Below, piece after piece: positions 1 to 27,410 of a DNA stretch of 64,000 bases. The translations under genes were made by a program, and so were the position numbers. Each line of letters opens with the position of its first letter. Position 1 is the first letter of the stretch. The notes below the pieces were generated by a model. It worked only from the letters and a program-made list of their open reading frames with translations, had not been told where the DNA came from and ran no database searches. This DNA comes from Rotaria sordida (taxonomy: Eukaryota; Rotifera; Eurotatoria; Philodinida; Philodinidae), in contig CAJNOL010000086.1 in assembly GCA_905250125.1 (NCBI GenBank), forward strand, positions 124,001-188,000. The letters run 5' to 3'.

Positions 1-2111
1 CAAAATTCATTGCCTAAATCGATTGTACGTGCATAAGCAAAATCAAGATTTTCAAATAATAAAATATATTCATTTCGTGATACTTCTTCATAAAGATCAA
101 CAATTTGATTATCTTTATCATCATGTTTACGTTTACCAGATCCATAATTATCTAATTAATTCAAAAAAGAAAAAAAAAGAATTCATTTTAAAATGAAAAT
201 TATTACATTTTTGTTACCTGAATCAGCAAACGAAACAAGATTCACACCAGGTGTATTAATAGTTGGTCTCCAACCATTTTCTAATAAATTTGTCCAATGT
301 TCTCTTTCTACTTCAAACCATGTTTCATTTGAATTATGATTTGTAGAATTTAAATGTCTTCGTAATTGTAATTTTTTATCATGAACATCTTCACTTGAAC
401 GACGAAATGATAAACGATGTGAACGATTTTTATGTGATTCGGATCGATGATGTGTTTGTTGTTTTGTTTTTGATGATAATGATGATGATGAACATCCATA
501 TATTTGATTATCAACAGCACGTATTTGATTTGATTCAAGTGTTCTTGAACGACATTTTCGATCACGTATTTTAACACTATTTGCTGCTTGATCATATAAT
601 TGAATTATATCTGGATTTGTTAATTGTGATGAAAGATTATTTTTCTTTTTATTTAGAACATTATTATTTGAATGATGATTTTCATTTTCTTTTGATTCTT
701 GTGGAGTATTATTATCATATTTTGTTCGTAAATTTTTTCTTATTTCTCTTAATCTTTGAGAACGTCTTATAGAATCATCAAATGGTTCAAATGCAAGTGA
801 TTTTTGATTTTTTTTTAATCGTATTTCATTAGGAATATTTTCTTGTTGTTTTTGTTGTTGTTGTTGTTGTTGCTGTTGTTCTTGCTGTTGTTCTTGTTCA
901 TTAGTAATATTTGTTATTAAACGTGCATGTCGACGGTTTGTTTGATTAGCTAATTTTTCTTGATATGTTGTACTTGTTTTAGTTGTGGTTTGTTTAGATT
1001 TTGCATCATAAGCATATTCAGTATGATCAAGAGATTGTAAACGTGATTGCTAAAAATAAAAATTTATTCTTTTTTTTAAAACTCATAATCGAACTATGAA
1101 AATCATTTAATATTTAACATCTCTTTTCTTTTTCAAGTTTTTGATAGAATAAAATTATAGTTTATATATGATAAACAGTTTTGTTTTATAGTGAGAGTAC
1201 AAAATTAATTTTTAACAAATAAGTTTGACAAACGATTTAAATTTATTCATAGAAAAACTAATTATTGAAATAATTTACATTGTTAGAAATTAAATCAAGG
1301 AGATAAGTTGATCAAATTATATAATGAGATTGAGTGTAAGGCATCATAAACATACAAGCTCAGATATCAGAATGCACTCATGCAAGATAAGAAATCGTCA
1401 TTGTTCGATTACATAAGCACTCTGTTACTTTTTTTTTTAGAGAAAAAAACTCAAAATGATTCGAGTTTTTTATTGCTATGCTTATAAGTTTTTCTATGAT
1501 TGAAATAGTAATATCAATTTATTTACTTCTTCGGTCGATAATGGTGATGATGAAAATTGTGGACTTGTACAAATATCTAATACACGTTTTAATTCTAAAC
1601 CAAGATCATTCGTTGTTGATGATGTATCATAATTTTGATCTATAGCTGTTTTTGATGATGAATTATCTCCATAACGTGATGTTTCTTGTAATTTATCTCG
1701 TATATGATCATTAGATATAATTTCATCAATATTTTCATTATTAATATTACCAACTAAAATTATTTTTGATTGTTCTAATTCTTCTCGTATTGAACGTAAA
1801 TTTGTTGATATACGATCAATTTCACTTTTATTAAGATAATCTAATGGTTCACTTTGCCAACGTCGTTGTTGTTGAACTTTTTTACGTTCAGTTTTTTCAA
1901 CAAATAATTGTGTATCAAATTCAAGTCGTTCAAATTTATCTAATAAAGTTTTTTCTAATTGACGTTGTCGAGCTAGAAGACGTTTTATAGCTGCTTCACG
2001 CCAATGTTCTAGTTTTTTAATCGCACGTGTACGTAATGTTGGTAAATCATTAAGCATTGATCGAAGTTTATGAACAAGTTCTTCATTGGCATATTGTTGA
2101 CGTATAGCCAT
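1..2111 (-). CDS. Unidentified coiled-coil protein, 3' part cut by window edge
   Basis: I rebuilt three exons: 2111-1527, 1049-218 and 151-1 (continues off the left edge). Exon 1 opens with MAIRQQYANEEL and is rich in K/R/E/Q, likely coiled coil over residues 25-130. It runs open to a TAG at 1494, but a good donor (GTAAAT) after codon 195 joins in phase to exon 2. Exon 2 is a long open frame with a Gln run (about 10 Q), Arg- and Ser/His-rich low-complexity stretches and ends G|GTAACA; exon 3 continues in phase after TTAATTAG. No catalytic or named domain was recognised. A single-exon 205-aa protein ending at 1494 is the alternative. That the frame is coding is fairly sure; the function is unknown. 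Confidence 0.6.
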
Positions 2112-2224
2112 TTTGATAATTTTAATAATCTTCTTGTTTCAACAATCTAATTATCTATTGTTTCATTTTGTAAATAGAATATTCAAATAATACAATTGAT
2201 AATGACTAGAAAACAATACGAATA

Positions 2225-2314
2225 GATTTTACAAGGTCACCTATAAAAATTAGGTACACTGTATGAACCTGATTTTACAAGGTCACCTATGAAAATTAGG
2301 TACACTGTATGAAC
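2225..2314. repeat. 46-bp tandem duplication
   Basis: Copy 1 (2225-2270) and copy 2 (2271-2314) begin gattttacaaggtcacctat and differ at one base over the shared 44 bp. It lies about 115 bp upstream of the start of the coiled-coil gene, so it could lie in that promoter. Recent, since the copies have hardly diverged. Confidence 0.9.
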
Positions 2315-4079
2315 GACTCATATTAAGTTTGCAAATATTTTTTTTTCACGTAAAAAAAAAAAGGTGAACTAAGCTAATGCAATACTTACCACAAAGAAGA
2401 AAAAAATCTTTGTCAATAATGAAATTCGATCTCACTTTTGTTCTCAGATGTTTGCCGTCAGCTACAAAAGTAGTCAGTCTTTCTGTTTGTCTGTTTTATT
2501 TTATTTTATTTTTTTCATAGAAAAAAAAGAAGAGAGAGAGAGAGAGAGAGGGAGAGAACAAGAAAACAAATCTCGTCTTCTGTTCCTTCTTTTTCTTAAG
2601 TGTGCTGGGTGTACTTTATGCTGCATCTCATAGTCGAAGAAGAACAACAACAAATACCACTACCAAGAGTGCTCGTCACTGTTGGCATTTTCTCCTTCAC
2701 TTTTTTCTTTTTTGACGAACTGAAGCAAGCACACTTCTGGACAAAAAAGAAACATATATGAATGGACGCAAAAATAAATAAGAGGTTTTTTTTGCTTGAA
2801 TAGGAAATGCATCTAGGAACCTCATCTTTTGCTTTTCTCTAAATGCAGATAAGACATACATGCACATACTAAATGTAAACTTGGTATGTGTTTATAACCT
2901 TTAGTAATATTTGAAAGTGAAAATTAGCATGACGAATGATTTTTAATGTATAAGTCTTTGCTTTTTTTTCTTGGTTCTATATATATGTATTAAAAAGAGT
3001 TAGCAATTGCTTTCGAAAGCACTCTCATGTACACAATCTCACTTTTAATACTGTCGAGTTGAGAAACGAGAGCAACGTTTTTTTTTTTGTTTTGAAAACA
3101 AAAACAAGTGTAAATACATCGTATTAAAAGAAAAGAAAGATGGATCATAGGGTTTCTTACCGCAATGACAAACAGAACCGCAAGAGACAAATCAACTCAA
3201 CGATAACCACAAACAAATTTTGTGGTTTTTCAAAAATCTCACTTGAGAATTTAACAATTCATAAAAATAGTTATTAAGGTGAAGAAAAATAAGTCTCGAC
3301 GATAATTAAATAATTTTCTCTTTTGGTTTTTTTTTCTCTATTGGTTTGTGGCTTCCTCACTCTCGATGTTCGAATTGTGAAAGAAAAACACGATACGATA
3401 TTTTATTTTACCTTTATATTTTCACCGTTCGACAGCTAAAGAACAGAGTACATTACAAAAAAAAAATTGGATCTCAACACGATGCAATCCGTCTTTAGTA
3501 CTATTTTTATTGAAAAAAGAAAAAAAAATAATATAACAGTTGACACATAAAATATAAATGTATTCCACATATATATGCAAAAGAAATTTTTGTTGGGTAT
3601 TTTTTACTTCACATTCAATTGCATTAGACTTTTCTTATTGATAATCAGATAAGCATAAAAAAATAGAATAATCGTGATAGTATGTCTATTTACAATGATC
3701 AAGTGTCAGCTTAGAAATAAAACTTAATGCTTAAATAGCTTTCAATAAATAAATACCATTATTATTAAACCCTAAAAAGACAGAATAAATACTCTCAACT
3801 ATCCTTATTCTGTTTGAATAATAGCCAAATATATTATGGTCACATATTGTGACAATAATATGCAGGGTATAGCGTGTTGAAAAACCATACATAAATCAAT
3901 AGTATTATGTCTATTTTTACTTTCTTTTAAAACAAATGAAAAAAAACATAAGAATACTACTAATGAGTTTTAGTCGCTTACAAAAAAAAGAAGAAAAAAA
4001 CACAACAAAACAAATGCAATTCATCACTATCAATAGAATATATTCTAACAGTAAAAACAAGCATACAACAATAAATATC

Positions 4080-4190
4080 AAGGAAATGAAATTGGAAATA
4101 CAATTAAACTAGAATTTATTGAGATTTGTATCACATTAGTTTTTGTTTTGTGTAAATCTTTCCTGAGTAAATTATCTTCATGATACGAAT
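4080..4190 (-). pseudogene. Degraded duplicate of SLC22 terminal exon
   Basis: This stretch aligns by eye with 4215-4295, the end of the SLC22 gene: both carry ggaaatgaRattggaaatA, then a weaker match through TGTAAATCYYTC and a matching TATCTTC. It has no intact frame, so it reads as an old tandem duplication of the gene's last exon lying just downstream of it. Confidence 0.45.
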
Positions 4191-4243
4191 GCATCACAAC
4201 AAAAAAAAAAGAATCATGGAAATGAGATTGGAAATATAGTTAA

Positions 4244-6601
4244 CTATAATTTACTATCTGCAATATCATGTCGTTGTAAATCCCTCTTCGATATATCTTC
4301 TTCACTATTTCCTGGTAATGCTTGATCTACAGTGATTGTACTTTCAACACTGTGACTTGGAAAACTAAATGTATAAATATATATTTCTATAAAAACTTAA
4401 TCATTTTCATATACCATCTTAAACCCATCTGTTCAACGTCAGCAACAGTTTGTGGTAATGGTCTATTTAAGGTTTCCGGAAACGTCAATGCTAATATTGC
4501 AGCCACAAGAGAAACAATACCATATAAAAATACAGGTAAATGAATCCAAATACGTGTCTAAATGCACCGATAAAACAAAGTCACATAAATCAATAAAATC
4601 TAATGTATTTATAAAAAAAACTTACTAAAGAATCATTACAAAATGTACCAATAATAGCACCAATACGTGCAACCATAGAACAAATTCCCATGCCTGTATT
4701 TCTAACATTAGTTGGAAATAGTTCATTAGCATAAATATAAATGATAGCATAAGATCCTGATGCAAGAAATTTTAATGTACTATTGATTATATTCAATAAT
4801 GTAACTTGAGCTAAAAATAAATATTACAAAATAAAAATTTCTTTTAAGATTTTATATTTATTAATATAACTACCATTGCTATCTTTTGTCATATATTTTT
4901 GTATAGGTAAAATAAGAAATGCAACAAAAGAAAATAGAATTGCAAATGAAATATAAGGTAATTTACGACCAATACGATCGAGTATTAACTGAACGACTGC
5001 ATAAGCTAATAATTCAACTAAAGCACTTATAGTAAATGATAAATATGGATTTAAGTTCCATGTTCCTATTTAAATTAAAAATGAAATTTAACATTAATAT
5101 TCTATAGAAATTTTTACCTGTGCTTTGTGAAACACCATAAAATACAAGATTTTGCACAAGCCTTGAAAGAAAAACAAACAAATCATCATAGAAATTTTCA
5201 AAGAAATAATTACCATTGAAAAAAAAGATTAATACTAATAAAGAACATAATTCTTGATTTAAATAATATTTTAATACCTTCCTGATGTTGTTCATGAGAC
5301 ATATTCTAATAAAAAAAATACGAAAATTTATAGAAAAAAACAATTGAAAACATAAGAAAATAAACTTTTTCTTGTTCTTCTTTCATTTGTTCAAAAGCAC
5401 TTTGATCAAAATCTCGTTTATTTTTTAATGCAATATAACGTAAAACTTTTTCAGCATCATCAAAACGTCCTTTACTAACAAGCCATCGAGGACTTTCAGG
5501 TAATATACTAAAATAATTTATCATTTTTTATTTTTTTTACAGTTTTTATTAAATATTGTTTACTTACAAATAAAAGAATATAAACGGTACAGTAAATAAT
5601 GAAATAGCCCATGTTAATGATCTCCATGTTCGAATAAAATATGCAAAACAAACAAGAAGTAATTGACCAAATGCAAAAAAATATTCAATTACAATTCCAG
5701 TTAATAAACGTTTACTTGGTCCAACTAGAAAGAAACATTTAAATAAATCAAATCAAATAATAATAATATTTTTTTTTTACCTATTTCTGAACCAAGTACA
5801 AAACCAGATACAGATATTCCTCGTGTTGAACATGCAAGTAAAAAACGAGCTAATATAAAAATGATATACGATGGCCAAAATCCTAATGCAGCTTGTGGAC
5901 CAAATGCAGATAAAAATCCTGAAAGACTCATTAGAATAAAACTAACACTCATTATTGGACGACGACCATATCTATTCAATAGAAAGATTAATAGAAAATT
6001 TTAATATATATATATATATATATGCAATCTTACTTATCAGCTAATACTCCAAAGAATATAGAACCAACCATATAACCTCCAAAAAAAAACATTTGTACGG
6101 CTGAACGATAAGGCACATGACCACAAACCAGACTCCACTAAAAGTATTATATAAAAAGAAAATATTTTATAATTTTCAAATTTTTTTAAAATGATTTTTT
6201 ACTTCTTCAACTAATGTTTTTTCATAATCAACTTTTTCAAAAACAAATTTATTACATGGTTCTAATTGTCTATTAGATTGACTACTCCTTGCATGAAATT
6301 CGACTGATGGTTGCATATAACAACGTTCACATTCTTTAAGTGATATACTTTTTTTTTGATTAAGACATTGATTTTCTGTTGGTTTATATTTCGAATCAAA
6401 GAATTTATTGAATGATTCATTATAACTATCAAGTGACATTAACTCAGGATTTTGACATCGAAAATTTGGTTGAGCTGCTGTAAATGTATAAGTATATACC
6501 ATTATTGGTGGTAACATATATGTCAAACAAATAATAGTATATTTTACTTTTTGAAATCTACCCCAATCGCCAACTGTTGCAAGAAAAGTGTCGAATTTCA
6601 T
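4244..6601 (-). CDS. SLC22-family organic cation/anion transporter, 11 exons
   Basis: Predicted to move organic ions across the plasma membrane (major facilitator superfamily, SLC22). Exons: 6601-6203, 6137-6034, 5971-5781, 5724-5568, 5507-5366, 5305-5214, 5161-5118, 5065-4874, 4810-4626, 4557-4415, 4364-4244. Phase closes throughout and gives 589 aa, close to the usual 540-600. Family marks in order: N-terminal GDWGRFQ, a large Cys-rich first extracellular loop (about residues 45-135), GVLADKYGRRP after TM2, ILPESPRWL after TM6, LFKSRIM before TM7, DRIGRK between TM8 and TM9, ELFPTNVRNTG and FPETLNRPLPQTVADVE near the C terminus. Start chosen at MKFDTFLATVGDWG, the normal family start. Introns are mostly 50-80 bp. 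Substrate cannot be told from sequence. Confidence 0.93.
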
Positions 6602-6941
6602 ATTATTTTTTTTTTGATCTACAGATAGAACAAAAAATAAATCTTAATGAATATTTTAGACAATAAAAAAAAGAGGTGTGGAATGACTAGAATAAATATG
6701 ATGACTAGTGCACATACAGACTAACAAAAATAAATAATTGTTCATACAGAAAAAAGGGCTTTGTACTATGAGAATTTACAAAAAAAAAGAAGCAAAGAAA
6801 ATTGTCAATGCATAAAAATCTGATTAATAAAATGATACATTAAAGTGATACATAGAGGGATGTGCTAACACATATCACAGGAAAAACATGACAACAAATA
6901 ATGAATATTAATTTCGAAGAGAAAAAAAAATGAAATGTTAA
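6602..6941. other. Short spacer between synaptojanin 3' end and SLC22 start
   Basis: 340 bp of AT-rich DNA between two genes on the same strand. It should hold the SLC22 promoter and 5' UTR plus the synaptojanin 3' UTR and poly(A) site. No specific element is recognised. Confidence 0.4.
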
Positions 6942-21263
<14,322 letters not shown>

Positions 21264-21582
21264 TTTGACTTGTCTTTTGAAGGAAAGAAAAAGACTTGAT
21301 AATTTCAGAGGAGGAAAAAAAAAACAGAATTCGATATTGATTTGTTATATTTATAACCAATTAGAAAATTCAAATAAATAATTAAATAAAAAATTTTCTA
21401 GAAATTAAAATAAAATTTAAAATAATAACTTTAAGATTTATTTTTACATAACTATAATAGAAATTCTCAAATTTAATATAATTGATGTCACTGTATTCGT
21501 TATTTGTAAAGTATTATCATCCATTAAATTCATCATTTTTCTATCCTTGTGATTCCTAGGTCTATATTCGTAATAATATATC
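21264..21582. promoter_or_regulatory. Divergent promoter region, synaptojanin and NHL gene
   Basis: 319 bp separate the two start codons, which point away from each other. The interval is AT-rich without an obvious TATA box that I would trust. Both 5' UTRs and core promoters must lie here unless upstream non-coding exons exist. Confidence 0.5.
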
Positions 21583-21952
21583 ATGTCGAATACAATTACT
21601 GAGAGTCAATCGTCTAACAATCAAAATACATCATCAACAGAAAATTCAAAACAACAATTAAATTCTAATGATGATTATACACAAAGACAAATACAAAGTG
21701 CATTTCAACCATCAACTGTAACTTTTTTGTTTTTTTTTTATTTATTTTTTTCATCAATAATTTTTTTATTAATTAGAATGTTGAACAAGTAACTGATCAA
21801 CTTCAAACATTAAATGTAACACCAAAAGTAACTATGCGAGTAAGTTAAGCCGAAAAAAAAAGTAAAAATTTAATATAGAACTTTTTTTTGTTTATTGTTG
21901 TTTTTTTTTTAGTCTGATGCTCCACCATTTACACCAGCATCGGAAGCAACAA

Positions 21953-21984
<32 letters not shown>

Positions 21985-24900
21985 GATGATTCAGAAATAA
22001 AAGTCAAAACAGAATTTATTTATGATTTAAATAAATATAAATATGATTATTTCTTATCTGATCTTTCATGTAATTTTGATCGTGACAATGGTAAATTTGG
22101 TGCACCAACTGGCATATGTGCTTTACCTGATGATCGTTTATTAGTTGCAAATTTTGATCGTGATTCTGTTTTACTTATTGATATTAAAGGTGTTGTTCAT
22201 CAAATATTTAAAGATTTACCAACGCCAAAAGCTGTTATTTATAATTCATCAGCATCATCACCACAAGCTGTTGTTGCAACAAGAAAAGAAGCAGCTATTT
22301 TAGATTTAACTACAAATAAAGTTATTACAAGAAGTAAAATTCGAGGATTTTATCCATGGAATATTCAATATGTTGAAGAACGACAGGTTTATGCAGGTAT
22401 ACAAAAAATAAATATTTATATTAGAGAATAAATATTATATGTATTAATAATAGAAATAATCAAGATTAGTTTTATGAGGGTTCTTGTATACCATCCGATC
22501 ATCTAAAGAAAGCATGAACAGTTACATCACATGAGATTGTATATAAATTAGAGATGTTAATGACTGGTTTTTTTTCTCCGACCCACGGACTACTTTCACG
22601 GATTGAAGAGTCATTAATCTGTCATGGGCTAATCCACAGATTAATAAAGATTTTATTAATAAAATATTTAAGTGCCAAATCATTATTTTTTTTTAACTGA
22701 CTCATGCTTTTTTTTTTATTCTATGTGAAATGAAGATTTTTATAACTAGAATATTTTATTTCTGAAAATGCAAGGTGGCACAAATCAAGGGAACATGAAA
22801 ATTTTTCGATTTCTTTTTTTTTTTGCACATAATTAGTTAGGCCTCATGTTTATGCCACATATATTAATAAAAAAATATAGCATATGCTAAGTCTTTGACT
22901 GCAGTAATTTGTTCTAAAAGTGGATAAAATAAATATTACTGCTCGTCTGTCTCTGTAAGAGAAATTCGATTTCTATAGTTTTATCTGCCTATCCCGATCT
23001 GTGATATGAATCTGATTTAATTACATTTTGTACTGATTTAGCCTAAAAGACGTCAAAATTAATTAAATCGGATTCATTGCACAGATCGAGATAAGCAGGC
23101 AAAACTATTATGGAAATTGAATTTCTCATACAATCATAGACCAGCAATAAGATTTATTTGCACGCGTTTAAATAAATTACTGCACACAAAGACTGGTTGT
23201 ATGTTATATTTTTGACTAGTATATGTGACATAAATATGAGGCCTAACTGACCATGTACAATGACAGAATCGAAAAAATTCTGTGTTCCCTTACTTTTGGG
23301 CCACACTATGTTCATAAACATTAGAAAATGTCAATTAAAATTCGAGACAATAAATATTAAAATAAAATTAATAGTATATAATGTTAATATAACAGATATA
23401 GCTTCGACTAGGATAATAATGACGATAAATGTGCAACAAAAATCGAAAAATAACTAGATTACATATCATTCATTTTCCATGTTATATATTGGAGGAACTA
23501 ATAACATATATTTAATAAACTCGGTTTTTCTACGGGTGTGAGTATGTAGTTCGGTATGTTTAAGAGAAGATCTTCACCCAAAGCGTATTTATATGTACAT
23601 ATACTTCAAAACAAGTAAGTGAATAACTAGAATGAGAAAATAAAAAGCAAAATTTGTAAGCAGGTTGAACGCGTCGGTACACGTAAAAAATAATCCGGCT
23701 TGTGAAACCCGTATAATCATGAATATACCTAGCCCGTGACTTGTCAACGTCTCTGATGCAAATCTAGACATTTTGCCGAATATGCGATCACCCCAAAAAA
23801 GTCCGACAAGCTCGTCTACTAACTACTTGGACTACAAAATAATAGGAATCCAAAAATGACCATGTATCTAATTTGTAATAGATCAGCACATGATTTGATA
23901 TGTTTTTTTTTCGTTAATCATCATTAGTTTATCGAGAGCCTAATCTATTAAAAGATATTAAATTAGAAAAAAAAGGTTTTATAGCCGTAAGAATATTTTT
24001 AAAAACAAAAAAGAAATTTTAAGACCTCTTTTCGAAGAAAGAAATCGACTAATTTCAACGTTTGAGAAAATATTTTTCGATTTAGCGGAAATTTTTAGAA
24101 TATTAATAGGATTATAATCATGATAGTTGCAAAAGAAACATCCATGAGTTTAAATTTTTTTTTTAGAGTTCTTTAGTTATATAAAAAACTACTTTAATTG
24201 AAACTTTCATCAGAAGTGGTCCTTATAGAAATGGAAGCATGAGATCTGATTTCTCTTTTCTGTTCACAATAGTCATACGTGAAACGCTCTCTACTTTTGA
24301 AGTTTGTCTTCAATGCCAATGGAAATATAAAGACTATTTATAGTGTATTGTCTTTTCATTCTTTGAATGCCAATTTACGTCCCTACATCTTATACTAGTA
24401 CTTAACAAACAATTAGATCGACTTCCTTTGTTGAACACAATGATTTTATAATTAATAATAGTTTATCTTAACGATTGAATTAGTCATAGTTTCGATTGAA
24501 GTTTTCTTTTTAAAAAAAAAGACCATTCTTTTCTTTTAATACTTATTGTCTTATCATTTTCGATTTTATTGTACTAATGTTTGTATTTTATTTAATTGCA
24601 ATTCTTCAAAAATTTTTAAATATTCTTTATCTGTAGAGAAACAAATATTTGTTTTTTTAAATGTAATATTCTTTTATTTTAGCTTGTGATCCATCCGGTG
24701 AACGTATTGTCTTCCTTGATAATAATCTTGCTGAAATAGGTGTATGGTCATTTCATGATTCAACTCAAGATCATTTACTTCAAAATCAACCACAACTTTA
24801 TCAAAAAGTTTATCCATATGCTGCATATTTCTTACCAAATGATACATCATATGTTTTAACTCATCGTCAAGATAAATGTAATCTTGATGAATATGATAAT

Positions 24901-25191
24901 ACAAGTGCAGCAAAAAAATCAGCATATAATATTCCTCAATCATTACAATCATATTCAATTTATGTTGATGATGCAAAAAAATGTTTAATACCTGATAAAT
25001 TAAATCATCGTTTGGTTTCAATTGATAAAGATTCGAAAATTGAAGAATATAAATGTAAATCAATGCAAGAACCATATTCACTAACATTTTTATCGAATGG
25101 TACATTATGTGTTACTGATTGGAATAAATCACATGGAACTAGTGGTGGAATTTCAATTATTAGTGAAGTTAATTTAAAAGAAAAACAGTAA
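21583..25191 (+). CDS. NHL-like beta-propeller protein, 4 exons
   Basis: Exons 21583-21717, 21777-21839, 21913-22396 and 24683-25191 close in phase to 396 aa. The N terminus is Ser/Asn/Gln-rich, then a run of about 10 Thr from an ACA repeat. From about residue 105 the protein has blade-like strings such as GAPTGICALPDDRLLVANFD (NHL signature: glycine, P.GI, D..L.VAD/N) and later DPSGERIVFLD and CVTDWNKSHG. No RING, B-box or signal peptide is seen. NHL propellers usually bind protein or RNA; the partner is unknown. The 2.3-kb third intron holds a foldback element. Similar NHL proteins are abundant in bdelloids. Confidence 0.8.
22772..23305. mobile_element. Foldback element in NHL gene intron
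   Basis: About 530 bp, arms of about 250 bp. Ends: GTGGCACAAATCAAGGGAAC on the left against a complement reading GTGGCCCAAAAGTAAGGGAA on the right. Inside, GTTAGGCCTCATRTTTATG and CGATCTGTG..ATGAATC occur on both arms. No coding capacity. Lies within intron 22397-24682. Confidence 0.8.
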
Positions 25192-25997
25192 AAACGAGTG
25201 GACAATTTTTAAAACGATGACATCTGTTCGGTTTTTTTTTCTTGTCTTTGTCGTGCACCTTTTTTTTTTTTTTCTTCTATTTCTTCCTCTTCATCTATTC
25301 ATAGTATGTAGCTATTTGATTATTTTAAGAAAAAACGAAAAAAAAAATCTTCTTCATATAAAATCTGATGGTCAATAGAAAACTTGCGTTGATGTGACGA
25401 TAAATGTTTTTTTTATCCATCTATTCACGTCTTTAGTCAGTTTTCTTCTCGGTTCATATTCTTATTATTATTGTTGTTGTTCTAGTTGTTGTTATTTTTT
25501 TTTGTTATCTATGTCTTTTTTGGATTTCTATCATCAACGGAAAAAAAGAAATAAACTAAAAAAGAAATTATTATTATCATTAGTATGTCTTTGATTTTTG
25601 TTGAATGCTGAGATTGGTAAAGTTGATACATATGGATTAGGTTTATGCCGTTACTACATTAGTCTGGTGTCCTGAAGGACTAATGGCCAGTCAGACAAAT
25701 CACCTGTAGGATTGGTAGTTAGCTAGATCGGTACTCAGTCGAGTGAATATCCATTTGATTCGATGCCCAGTCGAACTAGGACTAGTGCATACCTACTAAG
25801 GATACATAATAACATATTAAACAAGGCTTTTTGTCTTGTCAATCGTGATATGATTCCAGATGGCTTAGAGTTTCGAAAAAGTTTTTGTTGGTAGTCTCAT
25901 ACTAATATTAATAATAACGATTTCTTTTAGTCAACTAGTTTAATTTGTTAGCTATTTAATCTAGAAAAACACTTCGCATATGTAAAGGGTATTGCAG
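25192..25997. other. Intergenic downstream of NHL gene
   Basis: Starts with T- and A-runs expected of a 3' UTR. 25620-25800 is less AT-rich and contains repeated CAGTCGA/CAGTCAGA words and a GTCCTGAAGGAC palindrome; possibly an old short mobile sequence. No gene seen. Confidence 0.4.
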
Positions 25998-26328
25998 ATG
26001 CCGCCTGAAAGACAAAATAAACGTAAGTATCTGTTTCACAATTCAAACAATTTACATAAACTTTTTATAATTTTATTGAACGTTCAGTGAAATTCTGTTT
26101 TGTATAATTTTATTTTCAGTCACTACTCAAAATGAACTTTATGCAACTGAAAAACGACAATACAATATTTATACATATTTGAAAAATAAGGCATTGCATA
26201 GTGTTATCTTTGAAATTATTTTTTTTTTCTTTGTTGCTTCTAATTATCAACAGAATTTAATCGTAAGTAAGCGACTTGCAAACATTATGTTTCATATATT
26301 TCCATAGAACAAAACCGACTTACGCTAA
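25998..26328 (+). CDS. Possible short one-pass membrane protein or truncated channel
   Basis: Three exons (25998-26022, 26120-26262, 26308-26328) with good donors (CGTAAGT, CGTAAGT) and acceptors (TTTTCAG, CCATAG) close in phase into about 62 aa. The middle exon has a charged Tyr/Lys stretch, then a hydrophobic run (FEIIFFFFVA). This resembles the amino-acid pattern before the first helix of polycystin-like channels, but that is a weak guess. At 26891-26952 there is another hydrophobic open stretch before GTAAGT, so this could be the eroded start of a larger channel gene. Confidence 0.3.
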
Positions 26329-27410
26329 TTTCAATCAACGAAGAATATATTAAATCGAACTACTACCTTGAATACACATGTTGAAAAAAAATATTTTTGA
26401 GAAGGTGTTGTAGTATACTCTTGATATACAAAGACGTCTCGTTTAGTTATAATATTTTTTGCATTCTGTATTAATTCAGTATATTTTTGCAATAGCCCAA
26501 ATACATGATAGAAAGAAGAATCAGCGAACTTTAAAATTGAAATATTTGCTTGTGCTTCCTTGACTTGACGTTCAGGCACTTTTTATTACAAACAACATGA
26601 ACTTCATTGATATATTTTTTATTTATTTATTATTATTGTGGAACTTCCATAACATGATAGATTTAATACAATCTTTATGGTATTATTTTTTTATAAAATT
26701 CAATTTACCATTTTCGTCTGACAATCATAAGTAATTCAACTTTGACCGTCTATAAAAGTATTTTGATTGTAATATTAATAAGCATAGACATTTTAACTGA
26801 AATATGCTGAATAAAACTTTAATATGAGAAGATCAGATCAAATGATTTTTAAAAAAAAAACCATATAAATCTTTTGTTTTATTCAATAGATTTTTCATGA
26901 TTTTTGTTATCGTTTGCATTTCTGTAACATTCTATACCATCAATTTATTCACTGTAAGTTGTCAATTTTAGAAATTGTTCTAAAGAAAAGTTCATTGATC
27001 TTTCCTATTTATATATATTAAATTGTATTTCATAGTAGAATAAACATTTTCAACAATAGATAATCTTGTTAATATATTGATGTCAATTCTATTTTGAAAA
27101 TTAATATGTAACTCATATGCTAATTATAAAATGATGATACTAAAGATCAATTAATCCAAAAGAAAAGAAACAACTAGAAAATCTTTGTATAAATTTTATT
27201 TTCACTTTTAATCTTTAAATATAAAAAGATAAAATCAAAATATGCTTACGAAAATCTATTCTAAACAGTTCAAATTTTCTATTGTGAAATATAAATGATA
27301 TTTATGATAAAAATGTTATAGAATAAAACTTCTGAATACTGACACACACACACACACACATGCTTCAAAATTAGTATACTGTTCTTATTATAAGTCCAGC
27401 AATCATGTAT
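26329..27410. other. Intergenic, no clear gene
   Basis: AT-rich. A minus-strand open stretch at 26361-26580 has normal-looking amino-acid composition but no partner exons. A (CA)n microsatellite lies at 27342-27360 just downstream of SPARC. Confidence 0.4.

Larger units (their letters stand above)
2112..4243. other. Intergenic, AT-rich
   Basis: No gene is recognised in these 2.1 kb. The stretch holds a 46-bp tandem duplication (2225-2314), a short GA microsatellite near 2530-2555, many homopolymer A and T runs, and near its right end a degraded copy of the neighbouring SLC22 last exon. Small open frames here are low-complexity. Confidence 0.6.

Noticed and set aside
1494..1526. Reading the first exon of the coiled-coil gene through to TAG at 1494
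   Set aside because: A good donor at 1526-1525 joins in phase to a long open exon at 1049, which explains the second exon better; the read-through form remains possible.
26331..26579. Minus frame with ordinary composition
   Set aside because: No ATG (opens with GTG), no partner exons and no known motif; kept only as a note.
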